Positions 46,707-54,899 of a stretch of 61,369 bases of DNA are shown here, piece by piece (the stretch's first letter is position 1; each line of letters begins with the position of its first letter). The translations under genes were made by a program, and so were the position numbers. The notes beneath the pieces are model-generated. The model saw only the letters and a list, made by a program, of their open reading frames with translations, was not told the DNA's origin and did no database searches. Origin of the DNA: CAYMFD01 sp964389475 (GTDB lineage: Bacteria > Bacteroidota > Bacteroidia > Chitinophagales > Saprospiraceae); assembly GCA_964389475.1 (NCBI GenBank), contig CAYMFD010000008.1, forward strand, positions 1 through 61,369, read 5' to 3'.

Positions 46707-47858
46707 CTAAATACGATACAATGTTACCACTTTTTCTGTGGACTTAAGCAGCATACTGATGGTTAAGCTATGTGCCATAAGCTGCACCCGCATATTGAGG
46801 TTGCGAGCGAGGGCATCTATGCAATCAGATAGGATGTTGGTGATCGACTCCGCCTTGTCTAGATCGATGATGCGGCGCATATTCTCTACCGTCTCCTGCT
46901 CTGCAGTAGATAGTCTGGGGCTAGGCTGGCCATTGATGAGGTACGCCATATACTCTCTGAAGAAGCTTATACCATATTCGTAAAAATACTGCTGCTGCGC
47001 CTTGGGCCACCCATTGAGCTGGTCTACTAGTGACTGCATGGCCACGGGGTCTGCCTTAAATGCTACTCTCAACCACTCTAGCAAGACTCCTGCGTAGTCG
47101 ATACTATCCGTCGTCATCAGACTCAAGGCCTTGTATACAGATCCATCGGCCGCTCTAGCTATGGTATCCGCTTGATCAGCAGGTAGCGAGTGTTTAGTCT
47201 GCAAGTGTGCCGCCAGGTCTGAGACAGATACATCATGCACGTAGGTCACTTGGCACCGGCTCAATATCGTATTGAGTATGCGCTGCTGGTCCTGTGCGAC
47301 GAGTAGTAGTATCGTGTTGTCAGTGGGTTCTTCGATGAGCTTGAGAAGTCTGTTGCCCTCCTGCCCGAGGTACTCCGGCATCCACATCAAGAGTATCTTG
47401 TAATCACTCTCGAAGGACTTAAGCCCCAGCTTCTGCATGATGGTATTGCACTCCTTGACATTGATATCAGCCTGCTTATTATCGCTGTTTATCTCCTGCA
47501 TCCAGTGAGCCATCGTAGCATATGGCTGATCACGGAGCATATCTCTCCACTGTGGTAGGAAGTCATTGCTGGTCACCTCTCGCCTCAGCTTATCCTTGAC
47601 CCCTATTACAGGCATACTCCAGTGGACATCCGGATGTATAAACTGGTGGGTCTTCTGACAGGCCTTGCACTCACCACAACTATCGGTCGGCAGCCTATCT
47701 AGGCACATGATGTAGCTGATGTAGGCCAGTGCTAGTGGTAGGTGCCCTACCCCATTGCGGCCGAGTATAAGCTGGGCATGTGGTATACGATCGCGTATCA
47801 CACTCGCTATGAGCTGATCTTTAACTTGCTGATGACCGGGTATGTCCTTAAAAAACAT
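46707..47858 (-). CDS. holB: DNA polymerase III subunit delta'
   Basis: A 383-residue clamp-loader subunit. The N-terminal part is recognisable: PGHQQVKDQLIASVIRDRIPHA with LGRNGVGHLPLALAYISYIM, a degenerate P-loop typical of the inactive delta' ATPase. Next come four Cys of a zinc module (CLDRLPTDSCGECKACQK), HPDVHWSMPV and LLKLIEEPTDNTILLLV. The C-terminal collar region is divergent, as usual. It lies upstream of the RicT-like gene (130 bp), a synteny known from Firmicutes. Confidence 0.88.
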   Translation of the reverse strand: MFFKDIPGHQQVKDQLIASVIRDRIPHAQLILGRNGVGHLPLALAYISYIMCLDRLPTDSCGECKACQKTHQFIHPDVHWSMPVIGVKDKLRREVTSNDFLPQWRDMLRDQPYATMAHWMQEINSDNKQADINVKECNTIMQKLGLKSFESDYKILLMWMPEYLGQEGNRLLKLIEEPTDNTILLLVAQDQQRILNTILSRCQVTYVHDVSVSDLAAHLQTKHSLPADQADTIARAADGSVYKALSLMTTDSIDYAGVLLEWLRVAFKADPVAMQSLVDQLNGWPKAQQQYFYEYGISFFREYMAYLINGQPSPRLSTAEQETVENMRRIIDLDKAESITNILSDCIDALARNLNMRVQLMAHSLTISMLLKSTEKVVTLYRI

Positions 47859-47863
47859 CTAGG

Positions 47864-48481
47864 CTACCTCATCTTAGGTCGACGTCGCTTACCACCTGGA
47901 CGCTGCATCTGGCCACCACGCCGGCCTACGCCTTGACGCTGGGCTGCTTTGGCCTGACCTCTTTGCGAAAATGCCTTGTCAAACTCGACGAGCTGTACTT
48001 TGATGGCTTTCTCGGTGACGTTGAGTTTCTTAACCTCTCGATAATAGTACTCTGCCTGCTTCCACTTACTGCGGCCTGCATTGATACCCGCTAGCTGCAT
48101 GAGTACCATAGCTTTCTCATTATCGGATGGTAGCTTGAGGCTTAATGCTGTCTGGAATAACTCCTCGGCACTATCATTATCCTGCTTCTGTGCTGCGATG
48201 GTACCCTTCATGATGTAGTAGAAAGCACGATTAGTCACGTACAACCACTGTGGTCTGAAGGTAAGGTTAAGTCTTTGCTCAGCGGCATCGAACTGCTGCA
48301 TCTGTACCATCTCTGACGCAGACTGTACCGTACCGAGTAGTAGGTAGGAGGCCAGCAGCACTAGACCTATAATGATCAAGAGTATGCTATACCCCAGCCC
48401 ATACAGAAATGCTAGTATGATACCTCCTCCTAGAAATACGGCGATGAGGGCAAACTTGAGATAAATATTGATTTTAAACAT
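47864..48481 (-). CDS. membrane-anchored TPR-like protein with basic tail
   Basis: A 205-residue protein with two N-terminal transmembrane segments (FALIAVFLGGGIILAFLYGL and ILLIIIGLVLLASYLLLG, about 8-50). A helical region with TPR-like repeats follows (about 55-160), and the C-terminal about 45 residues are strongly basic with RGGQMQRPGGKRRRPKMR. A basic tail is typical of nucleic-acid or ribosome contact, but no family is recognised. It precedes holB by 5 bp, so it shares a transcript with it. A perfect -7 box lies 27 bp upstream. Confidence 0.65.
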   Translation of the reverse strand: MFKINIYLKFALIAVFLGGGIILAFLYGLGYSILLIIIGLVLLASYLLLGTVQSASEMVQMQQFDAAEQRLNLTFRPQWLYVTNRAFYYIMKGTIAAQKQDNDSAEELFQTALSLKLPSDNEKAMVLMQLAGINAGRSKWKQAEYYYREVKKLNVTEKAIKVQLVEFDKAFSQRGQAKAAQRQGVGRRGGQMQRPGGKRRRPKMR

Positions 48482-48507
48482 ATATCGATTCTACGGTGAG
48501 TGGACGA

Positions 48508-48515
48508 CAAAGGTA
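48508..48515 (-). promoter_or_regulatory. Bacteroidota -7 box upstream of the TPR-holB-ricT run
   Basis: The minus strand reads TACCTTTG, a perfect TAnnTTTG, 27 bp upstream of the ATG at 48481. No clear -33 motif. Confidence 0.55.
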
Positions 48516-48614
48516 GCAAGCTGACTTCGATCATTCTAACTCTGCTAAAGTATACCCCCCAGTTGGTGGTAAATTGACGCTGATAAGGTGTAAAGGTCAG
48601 CACAAGCAAATCAG

Positions 48615-49934
48615 CTACAGCTCTCCAACCTTGCGCAAGATCTTCTTGTCAGGCGTGAAGTCTATGCCTTTGGCCTGGGCTAGATCAATAGCCTTGCGCA
48701 GGTGAGCCTTAGCTGCGGGCTTGTCATCACTGAGCAAGTACAAGTGGGATAAGGTCTGCAGGTAGTATGGCTTATCAGGAGATAGGGTTATCGCATACTC
48801 TAGCCACGATATATAGTCTGAAGTAGAGGCCGCTATAGGTGGTCTACCATTCTTAATAAATACGGTGGCCGCCTCGTGTATGCGCCGGTGGTCGGTAAGA
48901 CCGATTTCACTTAAGTATTGAGGGATAAGCTCTAGGTAGGTCAACTCCCGACTTTCGCTGAGCATGACATCGAGGCAGTAATTAAACGCCTCCTTAGCGG
49001 GCTCGGCACTGCCTTGTAGGGTATACAGCCACTTGGCCTCATCTAGGGCTGGCCTGGGGTAGCCCCGCTCCAGCCTATCCCTAACTAATATATCTGTCGT
49101 ACGAGCCACTTCGGTAGGCCCTACTAGGCGGACAAAGTCTTCTCGATGCTCAACAAAGTAGTCGAAAAGCTCACCCTTGCCGTCATAGAGAAAGTCATAA
49201 ACGAACTGTAAATTTTCCCTCGTAGACCAGTCTGTCTGCGTGTCAAGGTACTTGCGTGCCGCCGCCCTATGCGTACCATCGCCCAGCTCCATGCGGAAGT
49301 AGGCCTCTGCCCGCAAAATCTCCGGCGGCACATCACCATTCTTACCATCTAGGACGTAGAGGACTTTCTCATCGCTGACGACCTCATCTGGAGACGTTTC
49401 GCCCTTGGCAGGTGGTAGTGTGGACGACTGTGGCTGTGGTATGACCGTAGGCTGGCGGGTCGACCGGCTCTGCTTACTCGGCATAGGGCTATTGCTGACA
49501 ATAGAGGCATCCTCAAAATGTACGTTTTTCTCTACCGTAAGCTTGACCTTATATAGTAGCTCTGTAGCAGGGATCACCTTGTCTACCTTGTATTTAACGC
49601 TGCCATCGGGTGCCAGCACCATGAGTGTAGGCAGGAAGACCAAATCGTACTTATCCTTAATGGCCCTACCGGCTGGGCTATTCATATCTATCTTGACGGA
49701 TACCAAATTGGTATTAAAGTAGTCCGAGAGGTCTCGATCTAGCAGGTTTTTATCCATGACCTTGCAGGGTATGCAGGTCGTAGTGTAGGTGTCTACAAAA
49801 ACGTGCTTGCCCTCTTTACCAGCTATCTGTAAGGCGGATAGCAGACCTTTTTTGGACCACCGTATCTGGGCATAAGATGGAATGGTGACTGCTACAGCCA
49901 CTATCAATACTAATATGGTTCTGAGGGTAGTCAC
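48615..49934 (-). CDS. thioredoxin-fold secreted protein (CIPC motif)
   Basis: About 440 residues. The GTG at 49934 begins just after the stop of the upstream paralogue and gives a signal peptide (ILVLIVAVAVTIPSYAQ); a TTG at 49964 overlaps that gene by 26 bp. A thioredoxin-like domain lies at about 30-135 (HVFVDTYTTTCIPCKVMDKN, with CIPC in place of CGPC). The remaining 300 residues are helical, TPR-like. The protein is probably a periplasmic disulfide reductase or isomerase, but the CIPC motif makes the redox direction uncertain. Confidence 0.75.
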   Translation of the reverse strand: MTTLRTILVLIVAVAVTIPSYAQIRWSKKGLLSALQIAGKEGKHVFVDTYTTTCIPCKVMDKNLLDRDLSDYFNTNLVSVKIDMNSPAGRAIKDKYDLVFLPTLMVLAPDGSVKYKVDKVIPATELLYKVKLTVEKNVHFEDASIVSNSPMPSKQSRSTRQPTVIPQPQSSTLPPAKGETSPDEVVSDEKVLYVLDGKNGDVPPEILRAEAYFRMELGDGTHRAAARKYLDTQTDWSTRENLQFVYDFLYDGKGELFDYFVEHREDFVRLVGPTEVARTTDILVRDRLERGYPRPALDEAKWLYTLQGSAEPAKEAFNYCLDVMLSESRELTYLELIPQYLSEIGLTDHRRIHEAATVFIKNGRPPIAASTSDYISWLEYAITLSPDKPYYLQTLSHLYLLSDDKPAAKAHLRKAIDLAQAKGIDFTPDKKILRKVGEL

Positions 49935-49938
49935 TGTC

Positions 49939-51120
49939 TTACTTGACTGGGCTGATCTTAGCAATCTTTTCTTCGGCAGTACAGATCATGGCATACTTAC
50001 GCTTATCCTCTTCGTACTCCTCTTTAAGCGCTGCAATGATCTTATTGGCGTCTTTGGTCTCGCCTGCCATCTGTAGTAGTTTGGCATAGTTGAGACCTTG
50101 CGTTAGTTCGAGCTTACCATACTTCTGCATCTTACCTATGCAGTCCGCTGCAAATGCTAAGGCCTTGGGGCTGGTAGAGTGGTCGTTCTGCACACAGGCA
50201 ATAGCCTCTCTCACTTCTTTACCATTATACTTTTTGGCCTTGACGAACTTCTTAGCATGGGTGACATAGTCGTCGCTATTGTTCGTCATTGTGGCGTAAA
50301 GCATGCGAGCCTGGTACTCGATAACCTTACCGCCATCTACCATCTGCTTCTTGGCAATAGTGATGGCCTCCTCCAGCAGCTCTGGATAGTCATACTCTAT
50401 CGCCTTGTCTACGGCCTTGGCCACTGCATGAGATATCTTGCTGTCCCACTGTACAGAACCGTGCTTTTCGACGATCTCTTTCTTATGCGCTATCATTACC
50501 TCAAATGCCTTGCTATCCGTTTCACTAGCGGCTACGAATGCTATATCACCCATCTGTGCTGACGTAATATCAGGCTCGGACCGATAGTAATCGTTAAACA
50601 CTTTGCTGTACGGCTTCTGCGCCTGTGCTAGCGCCTTCACATAGTTGTAAACTAAGTCATAACTGCGATCACCCTCTAAGTAAGCCGCCTCATACTTGCC
50701 CGATTGATCATAGCCTAGCATAGCTTTCTTACCATGCTCGATGAGCTGCTGGGCTTTCTGACCACCCTTCACTTTTTTGACTACTGTACCATCTGGCGCT
50801 AGGAAAAACAAGGTAGGATAAGCAGATACTGGGTACTCTCGACCGAAGGATATACCATCCGTCTTCTCCATATCGAGCTTAAGGTTGATAAAGTTTTCGT
50901 TAAAAAACTCGCCTACCTTGGCTTGCGTAAATACGTTCTTAGCCATACGCTTACATGGACCACACCAGGTAGCATATGCATCGACGAAGATCAGCTTATC
51001 TTCGGTAGCGGCCTGCTCCATGGCTTCTTTCCACGTGCCATCGTAAAAGCTGATACCCTCAGCATGGACCTGACTAAGAGAGACAAAGAGCAGAGGGAAA
51101 AAAAGCAAGTATATTTTCAT
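49939..51120 (-). CDS. thioredoxin-fold secreted protein (CGPC motif)
   Basis: About 393 residues from the ATG at 51120, which begins a clean signal peptide (MKIYLLFFPLLFVSLSQVHA); the longer frame to 51180 lacks one. The thioredoxin domain at about 25-130 has the canonical WCGPCKRM, a YPVSAYPTLFFLAPDGTV cis-Pro segment, and the remaining region is helical with TPR-like repeats. It resembles Bacteroidota periplasmic thioredoxin-like proteins such as those near T9SS genes. It is directly upstream of the CIPC paralogue (4-bp spacing), so they share an operon. A -7 box lies 136 bp upstream, implying a long 5' UTR with a 6-bp hairpin (51146-51162). Confidence 0.8.
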   Translation of the reverse strand: MKIYLLFFPLLFVSLSQVHAEGISFYDGTWKEAMEQAATEDKLIFVDAYATWCGPCKRMAKNVFTQAKVGEFFNENFINLKLDMEKTDGISFGREYPVSAYPTLFFLAPDGTVVKKVKGGQKAQQLIEHGKKAMLGYDQSGKYEAAYLEGDRSYDLVYNYVKALAQAQKPYSKVFNDYYRSEPDITSAQMGDIAFVAASETDSKAFEVMIAHKKEIVEKHGSVQWDSKISHAVAKAVDKAIEYDYPELLEEAITIAKKQMVDGGKVIEYQARMLYATMTNNSDDYVTHAKKFVKAKKYNGKEVREAIACVQNDHSTSPKALAFAADCIGKMQKYGKLELTQGLNYAKLLQMAGETKDANKIIAALKEEYEEDKRKYAMICTAEEKIAKISPVK

Positions 51121-51255
51121 AAGGTATCTGTTATGCTTGTGTACACACCGTACATAACGGTGCAAGGCTGCGAAGATCACGCAATCTTATCCATTGGGAC
51201 TACCATTTAACGTATCACTAACGTTGCGACACATTACTGATGGGGATTTACCTGA

Positions 51256-51263
51256 CAAATATA
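51256..51263 (-). promoter_or_regulatory. Bacteroidota -7 box for the thioredoxin-like pair
   Basis: The minus strand reads TATATTTG, a perfect TAnnTTTG. It lies 136 bp upstream of the ATG at 51120. It forms a divergent pair with the TACCTTTG box at 51308. Confidence 0.4.
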
Positions 51264-51307
51264 AGACCTACACCTAGGTTATGTAGCATCGTAGTCGAGT
51301 CTTGACC

Positions 51308-51315
51308 TACCTTTG
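51308..51315 (+). promoter_or_regulatory. Bacteroidota -7 box for the TPR gene, possibly leaderless
   Basis: TACCTTTG is a perfect TAnnTTTG lying only 6 bp before the GTG at 51322. If used, transcription would begin about at the start codon, giving a leaderless message. Confidence 0.45.
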
Positions 51316-51321
51316 TTGTCC

Positions 51322-52806
51322 GTGAAGATAATTGCCATCATAGTTGTCAGCCTCGTGAGCAGTATCTCGCTACAAGGGCAGCAGGTACTAGAAGTAACAG
51401 CGTCTATACAACGACTATACGACCTCACTGCCTCTCTGCAGCTGGACAAAGCGCAGTACGTCGCCGACTCTATCAAAAAAACAGAGCCCAACAATATGCT
51501 GGTGTACCACATGGAGCACTACATAGATTTCTACGAGATATTCATCACCGAGGACGAAGAGCTCTTTACCGAGCGAGAGGATAATCTGGAGCATAGGCTC
51601 GACCTCATCGAACAGGCGGAAACTAGCTCGCCTTACTACCTATTTTGCCAGGCAGAGATGGAGCTCATGTGGGCCCTCGTACGCCTCAAGTGGGACCAGA
51701 AATACAGGGCTGGCCGTGGCGTACTGCGTGCCTACCGCCTACTCGAAAAGAACGTCAAACTCTTCCCTGACTTTAAGGAAAATTACAAAAGCCTAAGCAT
51801 CATCCACGCCATGTCAGAGAGTTTGCCTGCCTGGCTCAGAACGATCGTAGGTATCAGTGGCAACATATCAGAAGGTACGCGGGAGATCTTATCCTTTGTC
51901 GACTATGCTAAGGCGGCCTCCTCAATATGGTATCGAGAAGGGGTCGTCGTGGCCAGCTACATGCTCTTTTATCTCAATAATGAGAAAGACAAGGCCTGGC
52001 AACTCCTCAACGAGCACGACCTAGACGTAGGTAGCCACCCGCTACTAACGTTTATCTACAGCAACATGGCCCAGCGAACAGGCCAAAATGATCTTGCTAT
52101 CACAATACTAGAGCAGCGGACGACTAGCAATGACATGCTTAATTTCGCCTACCTAGACCTACTCCTCGGTAAGAGCAAGCTGTACCGCCTCGATGTAGAT
52201 GCAGATACCTACTTGCACAAGTATCTTAGGGACTTCGATGGTAAGCACTTCGTCAAGGAAGCCTATCAAAAGCTGGCGTGGCATGCCCTAGCCGTGCAGG
52301 GTGATAAGGAGGCCTACTATAAGTATATCAATATGTGCCTATCCCGCGGGGAGGCATTAACAGACGAGGACCAGCAGGCGGCCAAAGAAGCTCAGCGCGG
52401 CAAGCTACCCGATCAGAAACTACTACGAGCGAGGCTATTATTCGATGGCGGATACCTGCACCGAGCTCATAGAGAACTCATACTAGCAGAGGCCAGTTAC
52501 CCGGACACACACCCCATGCGGGATATATACTTGTACCGGCTAGGTCGTGTACTACAAGGTCTAGGCAATCCCGTAGAAGCTATCCAGTACTATGATAAGG
52601 TGATCACTCTCAATGACAAGGACACCTACCAGCGCTGCAATGCTGCCCTACAGATAGGGCTAATCCTAGAAGGGCAGGCTCGATATACCGAGGCATTGCG
52701 ATACCTCAACAAGTGCTTGAGCATCCCATCAGAGACCTACCGCACCAGCCTACATCAAAAGGCGAGAGCAGGGATAGAGCGAGTAGAGACTAAGGCGTTG
52801 GATTAG
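51322..52806 (+). CDS. TPR-repeat secreted protein
   Basis: A 494-residue protein with a signal peptide (IIAIIVVSLVSSISLQGQ) and many TPR-like helices through the rest, e.g. LYRLGRVLQGLGNPVEAIQY near the C-terminus. I start at GTG 51322; two TTG codons just upstream are possible. No named family is evident. Most proteins of this shape in Bacteroidota are periplasmic or associated with envelope machineries. It is a single rightward gene that ends 77 bp before the convergent restriction-modification pair. Confidence 0.7.
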   Translation: MKIIAIIVVSLVSSISLQGQQVLEVTASIQRLYDLTASLQLDKAQYVADSIKKTEPNNMLVYHMEHYIDFYEIFITEDEELFTEREDNLEHRLDLIEQAETSSPYYLFCQAEMELMWALVRLKWDQKYRAGRGVLRAYRLLEKNVKLFPDFKENYKSLSIIHAMSESLPAWLRTIVGISGNISEGTREILSFVDYAKAASSIWYREGVVVASYMLFYLNNEKDKAWQLLNEHDLDVGSHPLLTFIYSNMAQRTGQNDLAITILEQRTTSNDMLNFAYLDLLLGKSKLYRLDVDADTYLHKYLRDFDGKHFVKEAYQKLAWHALAVQGDKEAYYKYINMCLSRGEALTDEDQQAAKEAQRGKLPDQKLLRARLLFDGGYLHRAHRELILAEASYPDTHPMRDIYLYRLGRVLQGLGNPVEAIQYYDKVITLNDKDTYQRCNAALQIGLILEGQARYTEALRYLNKCLSIPSETYRTSLHQKARAGIERVETKALD

Positions 52807-52883
52807 GGGTGAGAAACGGGTTGGTGATATGAGGCGTATCCCGAAGCGTATGCCATAATGATCACATGTTATAAACTGTTCTT

Positions 52884-53636
52884 CTAGCCCTTAGAATTTA
52901 TTGTTATCCAACTTTTATCAAAGCCTAGTGCATTTAGTACTTGATTTTTGTCTAGTGATTTTGGCTTTTTTATTGATATGATAAGAGTCTTATCAGGAAC
53001 AGGTTCATGAATTGTAAATTGAGAACCATGAGGCTGCCAAGTAAATTTCTTTATTTTAGTCCCTTTCTCAAATCCTTCCAAATTTTCATTTTTGTTCCAA
53101 ATGAAGTCGAAAAGGTCTGGATCATATCTAATTGTATCAAATTCAAAAACTGCTACTTGTGTTAAGTCGTTAGATTTGACTAAAACAACCGTTCGTAAAT
53201 GTTTAAATTTTTCTCTAATTGCTGAAACCCTTTCATTCCAAATCTCTAATACAGATTGACCTACTTTATTTGGATCAGACGCGGTATCAATTGTTTCTCC
53301 ATATGAATAAACAGGAGAGTTCCTTCCCGATATTAATCTTACCAATTTAAGTTTTGTAAACTCTTTGACTGAAGATTTTACTGTCTTCGCACCCCAAGCT
53401 GTATTACCCAATACAACATCATCAAGACCTACATTTGATGGTTTCCATTTGGCACCAATACAGTTTGCAAATATTTCTTCCCATTCGTCACCTTCTAGCT
53501 TTGGTTTACCCTTGCTTGCTAATAAATAAACAATTTCTCTTCCCAAAATAAAGGGAAATTCCTTCCCGAATTGATTAAGTGGATAAGGTGGTATTGTCTT
53601 ATTTACAGTTCGAAGTTTTGGTGATTTTTTTACCAT
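52884..53636 (-). CDS. probable type II restriction endonuclease
   Basis: A 250-residue protein directly downstream of a C5 DNA methyltransferase, overlapping it by 1 bp (TAATG). It has no confident family in my reading, but the stretch GLDDVVLGNTAWGAKTVKS (about 70-88) resembles a PD-(D/E)XK nuclease core: Asp72/73 then Lys84 in GAK, where the usual Glu is replaced. Glu51/53/54 lie in the preceding helix. Position, overlap and size argue for the cognate endonuclease. The recognition sequence cannot be read from here. Low GC (clearly lower than the flanks) suggests acquisition. Confidence 0.65.
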   Translation of the reverse strand: MVKKSPKLRTVNKTIPPYPLNQFGKEFPFILGREIVYLLASKGKPKLEGDEWEEIFANCIGAKWKPSNVGLDDVVLGNTAWGAKTVKSSVKEFTKLKLVRLISGRNSPVYSYGETIDTASDPNKVGQSVLEIWNERVSAIREKFKHLRTVVLVKSNDLTQVAVFEFDTIRYDPDLFDFIWNKNENLEGFEKGTKIKKFTWQPHGSQFTIHEPVPDKTLIISIKKPKSLDKNQVLNALGFDKSWITINSKG

Positions 53637-54625
53637 TAGAGAGGATTATATTTTAAATCATATTCTCTAAGAACCATGGATTTATCTAGAGTTGATGCAA
53701 CATATGGTATCAGTTTAAGTGCTACTGCTTCAATCATATTCACTGGAACAGCATTTCCTGCCTGTTTTTTTATCTGAGCATCGCTTACGACTATCTTAAA
53801 TGAATCGGGGAAACCTTGAAGCCTCAACATTTCTCTTGGAGTTAATCTTCTTGTTCCATTTACCAATAAATAATTGTGGGAAGCCCCAGCTCTCAATGCA
53901 CAAGAGTACGGATATGAGCAAATATTGCCTGATTTATTCTCGTGCCATATAGATGGAAAATAGGATGACTTATGACTATTTTTTCTTTTCTGTCGAATCA
54001 TATCCGATGCAATGTATTTCTTGTCCACTTTCTTCTCTAGAATTTCAGACAACGGTTTAAATGGACGTATTGCTGATGGAAAAGTGAACATAATGGGCTC
54101 AAGATGTCCAACTATAACAACTCTTTCTCTCTTCTGTGGTAATCCAAAATCAAGTGCATTGAGAATAGAGTATTGGACATTGTACCCCAATTGTTTAAGA
54201 CTCTTTAATATGACTTTAAGTGTTCGACCTTTGTCGTGTCCTGCGAGTTGTTTCACGTTTTCAAGAATAAAAGACTTAGGCCTTTTTGCTTCAAGTATCC
54301 TAGCTATATCAAAAAACAGAGTTCCCCTCGTATCTTTTAATCCTTTCATCTTACCTATAATGCTAAATGGCTGACAAGGAAAACCTGCAAATAGTATGTC
54401 GTGATCGGGTATGACTTTAGCATCTATCTGAGTTATGTCTCCAGAAGGTCTTTCACCAAAATTTGCTTCATATGAATCTTGTGAATATTTATTCAAATCT
54501 GATGAAAATACACATTCAGGATTTACACTGTGCTTTTCGCAAGCCTGCTCAAAACCATATCTAAACCCACCAATTCCACAGAAAAGGTCAATAAATCTTA
54601 CTGTTTCAGTCTTATAGTTCTTCAT
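53636..54625 (-). CDS. DNA cytosine-5 methyltransferase of a type II restriction-modification system
   Basis: A 329-residue C5 methyltransferase with all motifs: I at about 11-20 (FIDLFCGIGG), IV with catalytic Cys84 (AGFPCQPFS), VI at about 121-125 (LENVKQ), VIII at about 164-169 (QKRERV), IX near 260-270 (RLTPREMLRLQGFP) and X at about 286-296 (KKQAGNAVPVNMIEA). The target-recognition region (about 185-250) is short and variable, as in M.HpaII-type enzymes, and defines a sequence unknown to me. It protects host DNA from the partner encoded next. The AT-rich composition contrasts with the rest of the window. Confidence 0.94.
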   Translation of the reverse strand: MKNYKTETVRFIDLFCGIGGFRYGFEQACEKHSVNPECVFSSDLNKYSQDSYEANFGERPSGDITQIDAKVIPDHDILFAGFPCQPFSIIGKMKGLKDTRGTLFFDIARILEAKRPKSFILENVKQLAGHDKGRTLKVILKSLKQLGYNVQYSILNALDFGLPQKRERVVIVGHLEPIMFTFPSAIRPFKPLSEILEKKVDKKYIASDMIRQKRKNSHKSSYFPSIWHENKSGNICSYPYSCALRAGASHNYLLVNGTRRLTPREMLRLQGFPDSFKIVVSDAQIKKQAGNAVPVNMIEAVALKLIPYVASTLDKSMVLREYDLKYNPL

Positions 54626-54700
54626 ATTGCTAAGTTACGATATAATATGATTTCAAATGATATGACTGGGTCATTTGGGTGAATTACTCACAACAGTCTT

Positions 54701-54844
54701 CTACAATCCACCGTAACGCTGAAAAATCGCATATTTCGTCGCCTCTCTATCTATATCTGTATACCCACAGATACAGCATGCTGCCACTTTTCCTGCCCTA
54801 GCTAATGGAGTTCAGATGAATCCACAATAAGAGCAATACCTTAT
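54701..54844 (-). pseudogene. small zinc-ribbon-like frame interrupted by TGA
   Basis: On the minus strand a 48-codon frame reads IRYCSYCGFI, stop (TGA), TPLARAGKVAACCICGYTDI, DREATKYAIFQRYGGL, stop. Two Cys pairs (CSYC and CCIC, with CGYTD) look like a zinc ribbon, so it is more likely decayed coding DNA than chance. It begins at ATA rather than ATG and is broken at codon 11. It lies between the restriction-modification pair and the next gene, and could be the site where the pair inserted. Alternatively the TGA could be read through; I consider that unlikely. Confidence 0.3.
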
Positions 54845-54899
54845 TTGTGCAAAATAAGTGCTCGTTACATAGAATCTGTACAAGACAATCCTCAGTTGC

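Noticed and set aside
54701..54844. Selenocysteine gene
   Set aside because: There is one in-frame TGA near two Cys pairs, but I see no SECIS-like element, and TGA is used as a normal stop in several neighbouring genes, so a decayed gene is more likely.
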